A stretch of DNA of 64,000 bases from RUG705 sp934101175 (GCA_934101175.1 CAKOQC010000003.1:116398-180397), one strand, 5' to 3'; numbered from the stretch's first letter, positions 8,807 through 17,202 are shown. The notes: generated by a model not told the origin, from the sequence alone. Numbers and translations are program-made.

Positions 8807-11134
8807 ATGAAGAGAGAAGAATTAGAATTATTAGATAAATATTTTAGAGCTAGTAACTATTTAGCAGTAGGACAACTTTATTTATTAGATAATCCTTTAT
8901 TAAAAAGAAAACTTACCTTGGATGATGTTAAGAAGAAATTAGTAGGTCATTGGGGAACTGTACCGGGACAAAACTTTATATATACACATTTAAATAGAAT
9001 TATTAAGAAATATGATTTAAATATGATATATATATCTGGACCTGGGCATGGGGGAAATGCAATGATAGCACAAACCTACTTAGAAGGAACTTATTCGGAA
9101 GTATATCCTAATATTACGGAAGATGAGGAAGGGTTAAAGAAATTATTTAAACAATTTTCTTTTCCAGGAGGAGTATCTAGTCATGTAGCACCAGAAACAC
9201 CAGGATCTATAAATGAAGGGGGAGAACTTGGATATAGTTTAGCACATGCTTACGGAGCAGTAATGGATAATCCTAATTTGATAGCAGCTTGTGTAATAGG
9301 AGATGGAGAAGCAGAGACAGGACCGTTAGCTACTTCTTGGCATTCAAATAAATTTATTAATCCTAAGACTGATGGAATAGTATTACCAATACTTCATTTA
9401 AATGGTTATAAGATAGCTAATCCTACTATAATGGGAAGAATGAGTGATAAAGAGTTAACTAATTACTTTAATGGACTTGGATATAAACCTTACTTTGTTA
9501 GTGGGGAAGATGAGATGATAATGCATCATGATATGGCTATTACTTTAGATAGAGTAGTTAGTGATATTAGGAAAATTAAAAAGGGAAATAGTGTTAAAAG
9601 ACCAATATATCCAATGGTAATACTTAGAACTCCTAAGGGATGGACTGGACCTAAGATAGTAGAAGGTAAACAAATAGAAGGAACATTTAGAGCACATCAA
9701 ATACCTCTTTTAGTAGATGGAGAGCATTTAAAGAATTTGAATGTTCTTGAGAAATGGCTTAAGAGTTATCATCCAGAAGAATTATTTGATGAAGATGGTA
9801 AGTTAAGAAAAGAAATTAGAAAGTTAGCTCCAAAAGGAAAGAAGAGAATGGGAGCTAGTCCTTATGCTAATGGGGGAATATTATTAGAAGATTTAAGACT
9901 TCCTGATTTTAGAGATTATGGAGTTAATGTTCCTTATCCTGGAAGTATTAATAAAAGTGATATGACAGAACTAGGAAAGTATATTAGAGATATTATTAGT
10001 TTAAATAAGAAGAACTTTAGAGTGTTTGGTCCTGATGAGACAGCTTCTAATAGACTTTCTTGTGTATTTGAGAAGACTAATCGTCGTTTTATAGATAAAA
10101 GACTTAAGACTGATGAATTTTTAGCTCCTGATGGAAGAGTACTTGATAGTATGCTTTCTGAACATATGTGTGAAGGATGGCTTGAAGGATATTTACTTAC
10201 TGGTAGACATGGAGTATTTAATAGTTATGAAGCTTTTATTAGAATAGTAGATTCCATGGCTAGTCAGCATGCTAAATGGTTAAAGGTATGTCAAGACTTG
10301 CCTTGGCGTAGACCGATAGCTAGTTTGAACTATGTCTTATCTTCTAATGTATGGCAACAAGATCATAATGGATATACACATCAAGATCCAGGATTTCTTA
10401 GTCATATAGTTACTAAGAAAGCAGAGATATCTAGGATGTATTTGCCACCGGATGCTAATTGTTTATTATCTTGTTTTGACCATTGTATTAGAAGTAAGAA
10501 TTACATAAATGTAATTGTAGCATCTAAACATTTATCAAATCAATGGCTTACAATGGATGAAGCTATTAAACATTGTACTAAGGGAGTAGGTATTTGGGAG
10601 TTTGCTTCTACTGATGCTGGAATGGAGCCTGATATAGTAATGGCTTCTTGTGGAGATGCTCCAACACTAGAGACCTTGGCAGCGATTAGCATTCTAAAAG
10701 AGAATTTTAAAGATATAAAGATTAGAATGGTAAATGTAGTAGACCTTATGAAGTTACAATCTAATAAGAAACATCCACATGGACTTACTAATGAAGAATA
10801 TGATAGTATATTTACAAAAGACAAACCAATTATATTTAATTTTCATGGATATCCTGATTTAATACATCAATTAACTTATGATAGAGATAATCAAAATATA
10901 CATGTACATGGATATATGGAAGAAGGTACTATTACAACATCATTTGATATGAAAGTTCAAAATAAGATAGATAGATACAATATAGTAATAGATGCTTTAA
11001 AATATTTACCACAACTAGGTAATAAGAGAGCTCACTTAACAGAAGAATGTAGAAATAAATTAATAGAACATAAACAATATATAAGAGAATATGGAATAGA
11101 TATGCCTGAAATAAGAGATTGGAAATGGCAATAA
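8807..11134 (+). CDS. xfp: Phosphoketolase (xylulose-5-P/fructose-6-P)
   Basis: A 775-residue thiamine-diphosphate enzyme of normal family length. Family-typical segments include VGHWGTVPGQNFIYTHLNR, YISGPGHGGNAMIAQTYLEG, SFPGGVSSHVAPETPGSINEGGELGYSL, the GDGEAETGPLATSWH Mg-ThDP motif, and the C-terminal HGYPDLIHQLTYDR. It cleaves xylulose-5-P or fructose-6-P with phosphate to acetyl-P plus glyceraldehyde-3-P or erythrose-4-P, so it is central to heterofermentative sugar use. GAGGGG precedes the ATG, and the gene appears to be monocistronic with its own -10 box at 8774-8779. Single or dual substrate preference cannot be read from the sequence. Confidence 0.97.
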   Translation: MKREELELLDKYFRASNYLAVGQLYLLDNPLLKRKLTLDDVKKKLVGHWGTVPGQNFIYTHLNRIIKKYDLNMIYISGPGHGGNAMIAQTYLEGTYSEVYPNITEDEEGLKKLFKQFSFPGGVSSHVAPETPGSINEGGELGYSLAHAYGAVMDNPNLIAACVIGDGEAETGPLATSWHSNKFINPKTDGIVLPILHLNGYKIANPTIMGRMSDKELTNYFNGLGYKPYFVSGEDEMIMHHDMAITLDRVVSDIRKIKKGNSVKRPIYPMVILRTPKGWTGPKIVEGKQIEGTFRAHQIPLLVDGEHLKNLNVLEKWLKSYHPEELFDEDGKLRKEIRKLAPKGKKRMGASPYANGGILLEDLRLPDFRDYGVNVPYPGSINKSDMTELGKYIRDIISLNKKNFRVFGPDETASNRLSCVFEKTNRRFIDKRLKTDEFLAPDGRVLDSMLSEHMCEGWLEGYLLTGRHGVFNSYEAFIRIVDSMASQHAKWLKVCQDLPWRRPIASLNYVLSSNVWQQDHNGYTHQDPGFLSHIVTKKAEISRMYLPPDANCLLSCFDHCIRSKNYINVIVASKHLSNQWLTMDEAIKHCTKGVGIWEFASTDAGMEPDIVMASCGDAPTLETLAAISILKENFKDIKIRMVNVVDLMKLQSNKKHPHGLTNEEYDSIFTKDKPIIFNFHGYPDLIHQLTYDRDNQNIHVHGYMEEGTITTSFDMKVQNKIDRYNIVIDALKYLPQLGNKRAHLTEECRNKLIEHKQYIREYGIDMPEIRDWKWQ

Positions 11135-11167
11135 ATAAAGAAATTAAGAACATTTTATAAAAAAGAC

Positions 11168-11196
11168 TTGCATAACTTAGAAATATAGTGTATTAT
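11168..11196 (+). promoter_or_regulatory. Sigma-A promoter of rpsO
   Basis: TTGCAT, a 17-base spacer and TATTAT, giving a leader of about 75 bases. Confidence 0.8.
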
Positions 11197-11205
11197 TAAA
11201 TTGTT

Positions 11206-11251
11206 CCTATTTCTTGGTGTTACGTACTCCTTACGGATACGAGGTAATAGG
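11206..11251 (+). promoter_or_regulatory. Structured rpsO mRNA leader, candidate S15 autoregulatory element
   Basis: Between the promoter and the AAAGGAGG site, CCTATT (11206-11211) pairs with AATAGG (11246-11251). Inside this stem is an 8-bp bulged hairpin (11223-11241: CGTA, bulged C, TCC, loop TTAC, GGATACG). Its G/C content stands out from the surroundings. S15 is known to repress its own mRNA in several bacteria through different leader folds; the assignment here is by position and structure only. Confidence 0.5.
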
Positions 11252-11278
11252 TGAAAATAAAAAAAGGAGGAAATAAAA

Positions 11279-11548
11279 ATGGCTTTAACAAAAGAAAAGA
11301 AGACAAGTATTATTAAGAAATTTGCAAGAGATGAAAAAGATACTGGATCTCCAGAAGTTCAAATTGCAATCTTAACAGAAGAAATTAATGCTTTAACAGA
11401 ACACTTAAAGAATAACAAACAAGATAAACATTCAAAACGTGGTCTTTTAATTAAAGTAGGAAAAAGAAGAAGTTTACTTAACTATTTATTAGAAAATGAT
11501 GTTGTTAAATATCGTGAAGTTGTTAAGAAACTTGGTCTTAGAAAGTAA
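11279..11548 (+). CDS. rpsO: 30S ribosomal protein S15
   Basis: An 89-residue protein, exact family length, with the S15 core GSPEVQIAILTEEINALTEHLKNNKQDKHSKRGLL and GKRRSLLNYL. It binds the central domain of 16S rRNA early in small-subunit assembly. Its neighbour is pnp, the conserved bacterial rpsO-pnp order; a terminator at 11565 separates the two genes, so pnp may depend partly on readthrough. Strong AAAGGAGG site. Confidence 0.98.
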   Translation: MALTKEKKTSIIKKFARDEKDTGSPEVQIAILTEEINALTEHLKNNKQDKHSKRGLLIKVGKRRSLLNYLLENDVVKYREVVKKLGLRK

Positions 11549-11564
11549 TTTAATATTGATAAGT

Positions 11565-11594
11565 AGGCACTCTTTTTTGAGTGTCTTTATTTTG
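11565..11594 (+). terminator. Attenuating terminator between rpsO and pnp
   Basis: 8-bp stem (GGCACTC/GAGTGTC, one G:T) with T6 loop, followed by TTTATTTT. Confidence 0.75.
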
Positions 11595-11608
11595 GAAAGA
11601 GGTAATAT

Positions 11609-13804
11609 ATGGAAAAGAAAGTATTTAGAAAAAACTTTAGGGGAAGAGAAATAGTTGTTGAATATGGGGAGGTTGCTAAGCAGGCACATGGAGCAGTATT
11701 AGTAAGATATGGAGATACTGTTATCTTATCAACAGCAGTGGTATCAAATAATGCTAATTTGTTATCTGATTTCTTTCCTTTAATGGTACTTTATAATGAA
11801 AAATTATATTCAGTAGGAAAGATACCTGGAGGTTTTATTAAAAGAGAAGGAAGACCAACTGATGCCGCAACACTTGCAGCAAGAATGATTGATAGACCAC
11901 TTCGTCCTTTATTTCCAGAAGATTTTAGAAATGAAGTACAAGTAGTTAATACAGTATTATCAGTAGATAAAGATAATTCACCTGAACTTACAGCTTTATT
12001 TGGATCTTCACTTAGTGTATCTATTAGTAAAATACCATTTAATGGACCAGTAGCTGCAGTTAAAGTGGGAAGAGTTAATGGAGAATTTGTAATTAATCCA
12101 ACAGTAGAACAAACAGAATTATCTGATATAGACTTAACAGTAGCAGGTACTAAAGAAGCCATTAACATGGTAGAAGCAGGAGCTAATCAAGTATCAGAAG
12201 AAGATATGTTAGAAGCTTTAATGTTTGGACATGAGGCAGTAAAAGAACTTATTTCATTTGAAGAAGAAATTATTAAAGAGATAGGTGTTCCTAAGATGGA
12301 ATATGAAAAATTAATAATTACTGATGAATTAAGAAGTGAAGTAGATGAATTTTGTCGTGATAGAATAGATAAATCTTTAAGAATAATGGATAAGATTGAA
12401 AAATATGAAGCATTAGATAAAGTTAAAGACGATTTAGTTAATAAGTATAAAGAAAAATATGAAGATATAATGAAACCTGATGAATATAAAGAACTTATTA
12501 CTAAAGTAATGCTTATATTTAGTGATATAGAATATGAAATATTTAGAAATATAACAGTACTTGAGAAGACTAGAGCTGATGGTAGAAAGATGGATGAAAT
12601 TAGACCATTATCTACAGATATAGATTTACTTCCAAGATGTCATGGTAGTGCTTTATTTACAAGAGGACAAACTCAAAGTTTAGCTACAGTTACTTTAGGT
12701 GCTTTAGGAGAACATCAAGTATTAGATGGACTTGGAATTGAAGATGAGAAGAGATTTATGCTTCATTATAATTTCCCAGCATTTTCAGTTGGAGAAACTG
12801 GTAGATATGGTAGTCCTGGTAGAAGAGAGATTGGTCATGGTGCTTTAGGAGAAAGAGCATTGTCTTATGTTATTCCTTCTGAAGAAGAATTTCCTTATAC
12901 AATAAGAGTAGTATCTGAAATACTTGAATCAAATGGATCATCATCACAAGCTACTATTTGTGCTGGTTGTATGGCTTTAATGGCTGCAGGTGTTCCTATT
13001 AAAAAGCCAGTTGCTGGTATTGCTATGGGACTTATTACTAGTGGTGAAGAATACACAGTACTTACAGATATTCAAGGATTAGAAGACCACTTAGGAGATA
13101 TGGACTTTAAAGTAGCTGGTACAAGAGATGGTATTACAGCTCTTCAAATGGATATTAAGATTAGTGGTATAAATAAACAAATCTTAAAAGAGGCTTTAGC
13201 ACAAGCTAAAAAAGCGCGTATGCAGATATTAGATGTAATTGAAGCACAAATTCCTGAACCTAGAAAAGAAGTATCTAAATATGCTCCAAAGACTTGTACA
13301 TTTATGATTAATCCAGATAAGATTAAAGATGTTATTGGTCGTGGTGGAGAAACTATTACAAAGATTATTCAAGAATGTAGTGGAGTAGTATCTGTTAATG
13401 ATGATAAAGCAGTTAAAGTTGATTTAGAAGATGATGGTAGAGTAATGATTTATCATATGGATCAAGATGTTATTAATAAAACTCGTGAGAGAATTGAAAA
13501 TATAGTTCGTGAAGTTGAAATTGGTAAGGTATATAATTGTCGTGTAGTAGATATTCAAGATTTCGGGGCATTCGTAGAGGTATGGCCTGGATGTGAAGGA
13601 TTAATTCATATTTCTCAATTAGATATTAATAGAGTTAATAAAACAAGTGATGTAGTTAAAGTTGGAGATGAAGTATTGGCAATAGCTACAGGATATGATA
13701 AGAAGGGTAAACTTAACTTATCAAGAAAAGAATTATTACTTAGAAATAAACCTAAGAAAGATAATATGAATACTAATAAGGAAGAGAAGAATATAGAAGA
13801 ATAA
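11609..13804 (+). CDS. pnp: Polyribonucleotide nucleotidyltransferase (PNPase)
   Basis: A 731-residue enzyme with two RNase PH domains (residues ~10-140 and ~310-535, with an all-alpha linker), a KH domain (INPDKIKDVIGRGGETI, ~560) and a C-terminal S1 domain (GKVYNCRVVDIQDFGAFVEVWPG, ~630-700). It degrades RNA 3' to 5' by phosphorolysis. The active-site neighbourhood of the second PH domain (FPAFSVGETG, GRREIGHGALGERAL, SNGSSSQA) is intact. It ends in a Lys/Asn/Glu-rich tail. GAAAGAGG precedes the ATG. Confidence 0.98.
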   Translation: MEKKVFRKNFRGREIVVEYGEVAKQAHGAVLVRYGDTVILSTAVVSNNANLLSDFFPLMVLYNEKLYSVGKIPGGFIKREGRPTDAATLAARMIDRPLRPLFPEDFRNEVQVVNTVLSVDKDNSPELTALFGSSLSVSISKIPFNGPVAAVKVGRVNGEFVINPTVEQTELSDIDLTVAGTKEAINMVEAGANQVSEEDMLEALMFGHEAVKELISFEEEIIKEIGVPKMEYEKLIITDELRSEVDEFCRDRIDKSLRIMDKIEKYEALDKVKDDLVNKYKEKYEDIMKPDEYKELITKVMLIFSDIEYEIFRNITVLEKTRADGRKMDEIRPLSTDIDLLPRCHGSALFTRGQTQSLATVTLGALGEHQVLDGLGIEDEKRFMLHYNFPAFSVGETGRYGSPGRREIGHGALGERALSYVIPSEEEFPYTIRVVSEILESNGSSSQATICAGCMALMAAGVPIKKPVAGIAMGLITSGEEYTVLTDIQGLEDHLGDMDFKVAGTRDGITALQMDIKISGINKQILKEALAQAKKARMQILDVIEAQIPEPRKEVSKYAPKTCTFMINPDKIKDVIGRGGETITKIIQECSGVVSVNDDKAVKVDLEDDGRVMIYHMDQDVINKTRERIENIVREVEIGKVYNCRVVDIQDFGAFVEVWPGCEGLIHISQLDINRVNKTSDVVKVGDEVLAIATGYDKKGKLNLSRKELLLRNKPKKDNMNTNKEEKNIEE

Positions 13805-13817
13805 TTCTTCTTTTTCT
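13796..13817 (+). terminator. Terminator after pnp
   Basis: GAAGAA/TTCTTC stem across the stop codon plus T5. Confidence 0.65.
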
Positions 13818-13834
13818 AAAATAGAGAAAATTAC

Positions 13835-13863
13835 TTGTAAAAAGAATTTTGTTATGATAAAAT
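13835..13863 (+). promoter_or_regulatory. Sigma-A promoter of the tRNA-Glu gene
   Basis: TTGTAA, a 17-base spacer and TAAAAT, about 38 bases before the mature tRNA. Confidence 0.75.
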
Positions 13864-13901
13864 AATAATGTCTTTTGATTAGATATTGTTATTTTATTTA
13901 T

Positions 13902-13977
13902 GGCCTGTTGGTGAAATGGTTAACACATTACCCTCTCAAGGTAACATTCATGGGTTCAAATCCCATACAGGTCACCA
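13902..13977 (+). tRNA. tRNA-Glu (anticodon CUC)
   Basis: A complete cloverleaf. Acceptor GGCCTGT pairs with ACAGGTC (one G:T), the anticodon stem is TTACC/GGTAA with loop CTCTCAA giving anticodon CUC, the T arm has GGTTCAAAT, and CCA is encoded. It closely resembles Bacillus tRNA-Glu except at the anticodon. It reads GAG codons, uncommon in such an AT-rich genome. It stands alone, with its own promoter and terminator. Confidence 0.95.
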
Positions 13978-13987
13978 TTTGATAATT

Positions 13988-14013
13988 AAGCCTTGATTTT
14001 GTAGGCTTTTTTC
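13988..14013 (+). terminator. Terminator after tRNA-Glu
   Basis: AAGCCT/AGGCTT stem with T6. Confidence 0.8.
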
Positions 14014-14050
14014 TTTTTGATGTTTATGTTAGGTATATGTTTTTATTAAA

Positions 14051-14085
14051 AAAATTTGCTTCTTTTTGGTAGCAAATTTTTTCTT
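14051..14085 (+). terminator. Second terminator-like hairpin upstream of the cotJ-like cluster
   Basis: Perfect 10-bp stem AAAATTTGCT/AGCAAATTTT followed by TTCTTTT. It stands 74 bases after the tRNA and before the cotJ-like transcription unit. The rest of 14086-14179 holds no gene beyond the promoter-like site at 14155. Confidence 0.6.
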
Positions 14086-14154
14086 TTAATATATTAAAAC
14101 AGAAAAAAATAAAAGATTAGAATAGACCTTGGTGATACATATAGTGAATATTTG

Positions 14155-14162
14155 CATATAAT
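14155..14162 (+). promoter_or_regulatory. -10 element resembling sigma-E/sigma-K type CATAnnnT
   Basis: CATATAAT lies 17 bases before the first gene of the cotJ-like cluster. It contains the sporulation-type CATA...T pattern but also the ordinary TATAAT. No convincing -35 of either kind is at ideal spacing, so assignment to a sporulation sigma factor is tentative. Confidence 0.3.
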
Positions 14163-14179
14163 ATTATGGAAGTGATAGT

Positions 14180-14386
14180 ATGAATTATAATGAATTTAAT
14201 CAGATACCTAATAATATGATGCCAATTCCTAATAATCCAATAATGAATAATGATTTATATTATAAACTAAATGAGATAGAAAATAGAATTAGAAAAATAG
14301 AATTAAGACTTCAGAAATTAGAAAATTCTCAAAATGAGAATAATATAAATTATAATGAACCTGATACAGGAATGTATATGATATAA
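14180..14386 (+). CDS. Small Asn-rich coiled-coil protein at the head of the cotJ-like cluster
   Basis: A 68-residue protein. The first 25 residues are rich in Asn, Pro and Met (IPNNMMPIPNNPIMNN), followed by a short coiled coil (LNEIENRIRKIELRLQKLEN) and an Asn-rich tail. It occupies the position of cotJA but does not resemble CotJA. GGAAGTGAT precedes the ATG. Position and composition suggest a small coat or envelope component; the function is unknown. Confidence 0.55.
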   Translation: MNYNEFNQIPNNMMPIPNNPIMNNDLYYKLNEIENRIRKIELRLQKLENSQNENNINYNEPDTGMYMI

Positions 14387-14472
14387 ATATTTAGGCATAA
14401 ATCTATACCAATAATATAGATGGGCATATCATAAGTATTGAAGAAATTAAAAATAATTTCTTGGGAGGAAGA

Positions 14473-14937
14473 ATGAATAATAACTTTTATGATATACCAG
14501 TAGATTGGTATAAAGAATTTAATAATACTTTTAATCCGAATGATAATTATCTAACTAATATTAATAATAATATATTTAATGGAAGTAATTTAGCTAATCC
14601 AAAGACAGCACTTGATAGAGGAAACTTGTTTAATAATTTATATGATCCATATAAGAATTATCGTTATAGAGAATTAAAAGCTAGGAATAAGAAGGAAGAA
14701 TTACTTTATAATTTGCTTAAATATAAGTTTGTTACTAATGAGATAGCACTTTATTTAGATGTACATCCTAATGATGTGGAGATGATAAAATTATATAATA
14801 ATTATCTTCAGGAAGAAAAGAAGGCATGTAATGAATATGAGAAGAATTTTGGACCTATTACATTAGATAGTAATTATTTAAATGGTAATATCTGGAATTG
14901 GACTATGAATAACTGGCCTTGGGAGGGAACTAGATAA
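14473..14937 (+). CDS. cotJB: CotJB-like spore coat family protein
   Basis: A 154-residue protein whose C-terminal half matches the CotJB pattern: LLYNLLKYKFVTNEIALYLDVHPND...YNNYLQEEKKACNEYEKNFGPI and the terminal WNWTMNNWPWEG. The N-terminal 60 residues are an Asn-rich extension. In Bacillus, CotJB is an inner spore-coat protein made with CotJC. The ATG at 14473 is chosen because GGGAGG lies just before it; the in-frame TTG at 14461 lies upstream of that site. It overlaps the next gene by one base (ATG within TAATG), indicating translational coupling. Confidence 0.85.
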   Translation: MNNNFYDIPVDWYKEFNNTFNPNDNYLTNINNNIFNGSNLANPKTALDRGNLFNNLYDPYKNYRYRELKARNKKEELLYNLLKYKFVTNEIALYLDVHPNDVEMIKLYNNYLQEEKKACNEYEKNFGPITLDSNYLNGNIWNWTMNNWPWEGTR

Positions 14938-15497
14938 TGTGGAAATATGTTAAAACTTTACAGTATCCAATTAATATTAGTAAGAAAGACTTGAAGATGG
15001 CAAAATATTTAGTTACACAGTATGGTGGAGCTAATGGAGAGTTGGCAGCAGCATGGAGATATTTAAATCAAAGATATACAATGCCTGATGATAAAGGAAA
15101 AGCTTTACTAACAGATATTGGAACAGAAGAACTTGCTCATGTAGAAATGATTTCTACTATGATATATCAACTTATGAAAGATGCTACTTTAGAAGAATTA
15201 AAAGAAGCAGGACTTGCTAGTCATTATGCAGAACATGGTAAAGGATTATATCCAACCGATGCTAACGGAGTTCCTTTTACAGTAGCATACTTTGCTACAA
15301 CAGGAGATCCATTAGCAGACTTATCTGAAGATATGGCAGCAGAACAAAAAGCAAGAGCAACATATGAGAATTTAATTAACCTAACTAATGATCAAGATGT
15401 AATAGATGTATTATTATATTTAAGACAAAGAGAAATAATTCATTTTGAGAGATTTAAAGAATTATATGATGAATATAAACAAAAGGGATATAAATAG
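14937..15497 (+). CDS. cotJC: CotJC-like manganese catalase family protein
   Basis: A 186-residue ferritin-like di-metal protein. The N-terminus MWKYVKTLQYPINI is typical of CotJC. The metal ligands of the Mn-catalase fold are visible in GGANGELAAAWRYL, GTEELAHVEMI, EDMAAEQKARATYENLI and RQREIIHFERF (Glu and Glu-x-x-His pairs). In Bacillus the homologue is a spore-coat component; related proteins break down hydrogen peroxide. Whether this organism sporulates cannot be told from the window, so an oxidative-stress role outside spores is equally possible. Confidence 0.9.
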   Translation: MWKYVKTLQYPINISKKDLKMAKYLVTQYGGANGELAAAWRYLNQRYTMPDDKGKALLTDIGTEELAHVEMISTMIYQLMKDATLEELKEAGLASHYAEHGKGLYPTDANGVPFTVAYFATTGDPLADLSEDMAAEQKARATYENLINLTNDQDVIDVLLYLRQREIIHFERFKELYDEYKQKGYK

Positions 15498-15500
15498 AAT

Positions 15501-15545
15501 AAAACTACATATTTAAGATAAAACTTAGATATGTAGTTTTAATTG
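15501..15545 (+). terminator. Terminator-like hairpin after cotJC
   Basis: Perfect 12-bp stem AAAACTACATAT/ATATGTAGTTTT with a 16-base loop; the T-run is short. Confidence 0.6.
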
Positions 15546-15571
15546 ACTAATAGATAAAAATTAAATATAAT
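15543..15571 (+). promoter_or_regulatory. Sigma-A promoter of trmB
   Basis: TTGACT, a 17-base spacer and TATAAT, with the trmB start 16 bases further on. Confidence 0.8.
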
Positions 15572-15587
15572 TATCTAGAGGTGTATT

Positions 15588-16241
15588 ATGAGACTTAAAA
15601 ATGTTAAAGGAGCTAATGAAATAATTATTAAGGGGAAGTATTTTGTTAATAATCCTTATGAGAATATTGGAATATGGAATAAAGTATTTGATAATGATAA
15701 TAGTAAAATTTATATAGAGATAGGTATGGGTAAAGGAGATTTTATTATAGAGAATGCTAAGAGATACCCAGATATTAATTTTATAGGAATAGAGAAATAC
15801 GATAGTGTAATAGTTAGAGCAATACAAAAATCTAATGAATTAGAACTTAATAATCTTAAAATTATTAGAATAGATGCTTTAGAATTAGATAAAATATTTA
15901 ATCATGAAATAGATATGATATATTTAAATTTTTCAGACCCTTGGCCTAAAGATAGACATGCTAAAAGAAGACTTACTAGTCCAGTATTCTTAAATATTTA
16001 TGATAAAATATTTAAGAATGAGGGACATATAATAATGAAGACTGATAATATAAATTTATTTAATTATTCATTAGAAAGTTTAGAAGAGAATGGATATGTT
16101 ATTAAGAATATGACTAATGATTTAGATTGTTTTGAGGAAGATAATATTATGACAGAATATGAAAGAAAGTTTAATAAATTAGGAATTAAAATTAATAGAT
16201 TAGAAGGAATAAAAGATATTAGTAAAATAAAAATTCAATAA
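15588..16241 (+). CDS. trmB: tRNA (guanine-N7-)-methyltransferase
   Basis: A 217-residue SAM-dependent enzyme of normal TrmB length. Motifs are EIGMGKGDFIIENAKRYPDINFIGIEKYDSV (SAM-binding), NLKIIRIDALELD, the family signature LNFSDPWPKDRHAKRRLT and a C-terminal MTEYERKF. It methylates N7 of G46 in the variable loop of tRNAs. Single-gene unit with its own promoter; AGAGGTG ribosome site. Confidence 0.95.
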   Translation: MRLKNVKGANEIIIKGKYFVNNPYENIGIWNKVFDNDNSKIYIEIGMGKGDFIIENAKRYPDINFIGIEKYDSVIVRAIQKSNELELNNLKIIRIDALELDKIFNHEIDMIYLNFSDPWPKDRHAKRRLTSPVFLNIYDKIFKNEGHIIMKTDNINLFNYSLESLEENGYVIKNMTNDLDCFEEDNIMTEYERKFNKLGIKINRLEGIKDISKIKIQ

Positions 16242-16271
16242 ATGTAATAAATTTGTTGAATTTTATTTTAT
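16230..16271 (+). terminator. Terminator after trmB, overlapping the sepF promoter
   Basis: Stem AAAATTCAA/TTGAATTTT with a downstream T-rich run. Its 3' arm contains the TTGAAT -35 element of the next promoter. Confidence 0.65.
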
Positions 16272-16284
16272 AGTATGATAAAAT
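16256..16284 (+). promoter_or_regulatory. Sigma-A promoter of sepF-divIVA
   Basis: TTGAAT, a 17-base spacer and TAAAAT, embedded in the trmB terminator. Confidence 0.7.
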
Positions 16285-16320
16285 TATGATATAAGTATAG
16301 AATATAGAGGAGGTAATATT

Positions 16321-16698
16321 ATGGCCTTTGGAAAAAAGATAAAAGAAATAATGACTGATGAAGAAGCTAATGAAGATTCATATTATACAGCAGAAAATAT
16401 GACAATGACAGGTGGTACTGGAAAGATGATTTTACTTGAACCTAGAGCTTTTTCAGAAAGTCAACAAATAGCTGATCACTTGAAAAAGAGAAATACAGTA
16501 GTTGTTAATATGAAAAGAGTTACTTCAGAACAAGCTAAAAGAATTATAGATTTTTTATCAGGAACAGTATATGCAATTGGTGGAGATTTACAAAAAATAG
16601 GAGTAGGAATATTTCTTTGTACTCCTAAGAATATAAATGTTGAAGGTTCTATCTCAGATGAAGATAATAATAAAAAACAAGAAGAGATAGAAAACTAG
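16321..16698 (+). CDS. sepF: Cell division protein SepF
   Basis: A 125-residue protein. The SepF domain (residues ~35-115) shows the pattern ILLEPRAFSESQQIADHLKKRNTVVVNMKRVTSEQAKRIIDFLSGTVYAIGGDLQKIGVGIFLCTP. The N-terminal amphipathic segment (FGKKIKEIM) fits the membrane-binding helix. SepF polymerises and tethers FtsZ to the membrane in Gram-positives. It lies directly before divIVA, as in the usual ylm division cluster, but the other ylm genes are not here. GGAGG precedes the ATG. Confidence 0.93.
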   Translation: MAFGKKIKEIMTDEEANEDSYYTAENMTMTGGTGKMILLEPRAFSESQQIADHLKKRNTVVVNMKRVTSEQAKRIIDFLSGTVYAIGGDLQKIGVGIFLCTPKNINVEGSISDEDNNKKQEEIEN

Positions 16699-16707
16699 TG
16701 GTGGAAC

Positions 16708-17142
16708 ATGAAAAGATTTAGTATTGTAGAACACGGTTATGATATAGATGAAGTCAATAGATTTATCGATATTGTAATAGGAAGATTAGAGAAACTTAAT
16801 ACTGAAAATGCAGCTTATGCCGCTAAACTAGAAAAATTAAATCAAAAATTAAGAGAACAAAATAATAACTATGATGTTAATAAATTAGAGAAGGCTATCT
16901 TAGCAGTACAAGAGACTACTGATAGGATGAAAGAAGTATCCAAAGAAGAAGCTAAAATGATAATAGAAGAAGCTAAAAGTAATGCTAATTCAATAGTACA
17001 TGAAGCTTTAATTAGAGCGGAAAAAGTAGAACAAGAAAGAATACTATTAGAGAAGAATATGAGAGTATATAAAGAGAGAGTAAAATCTTTATTAGAAGCT
17101 CAATTAAAAATAGCAGACGATTTAGATAAGATAGAACTTTAA
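16708..17142 (+). CDS. divIVA: DivIVA-family protein
   Basis: A 144-residue protein. The N-terminus RFSIVEHGYDIDEVNRFIDIVI matches the DivIVA lipid-binding segment (F..V..GYD..EVD.F). Two coiled coils follow (residues ~25-65 and ~70-140). It recognises curved membrane and organises division sites or poles. It is 9 bases from sepF and shares its promoter. It is shorter than Bacillus DivIVA but within the family range. Confidence 0.88.
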   Translation: MKRFSIVEHGYDIDEVNRFIDIVIGRLEKLNTENAAYAAKLEKLNQKLREQNNNYDVNKLEKAILAVQETTDRMKEVSKEEAKMIIEEAKSNANSIVHEALIRAEKVEQERILLEKNMRVYKERVKSLLEAQLKIADDLDKIEL

Positions 17143-17166
17143 TAGATAGAATATTATAGAGATATA

Positions 17167-17193
17167 AGACTAATTTACATTTAGTCTTTTTTT
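17167..17193 (+). terminator. Terminator after divIVA, overlapping the truA promoter
   Basis: AGACTAA/TTAGTCT stem and T7. Confidence 0.8.
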
Positions 17194-17202
17194 GTGTATA
17201 AT
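17174..17202 (+). promoter_or_regulatory. Sigma-A promoter of truA
   Basis: TTTACA, a 17-base spacer and TATAAT; the -35 element sits in the loop of the preceding terminator. Confidence 0.75.

Noticed and set aside
11791..12168. Minus-strand open frame inside pnp
   Set aside because: It is wholly antisense to a well-conserved gene with no ribosome site or family resemblance. Similar antisense frames across the window were rejected for the same reason.
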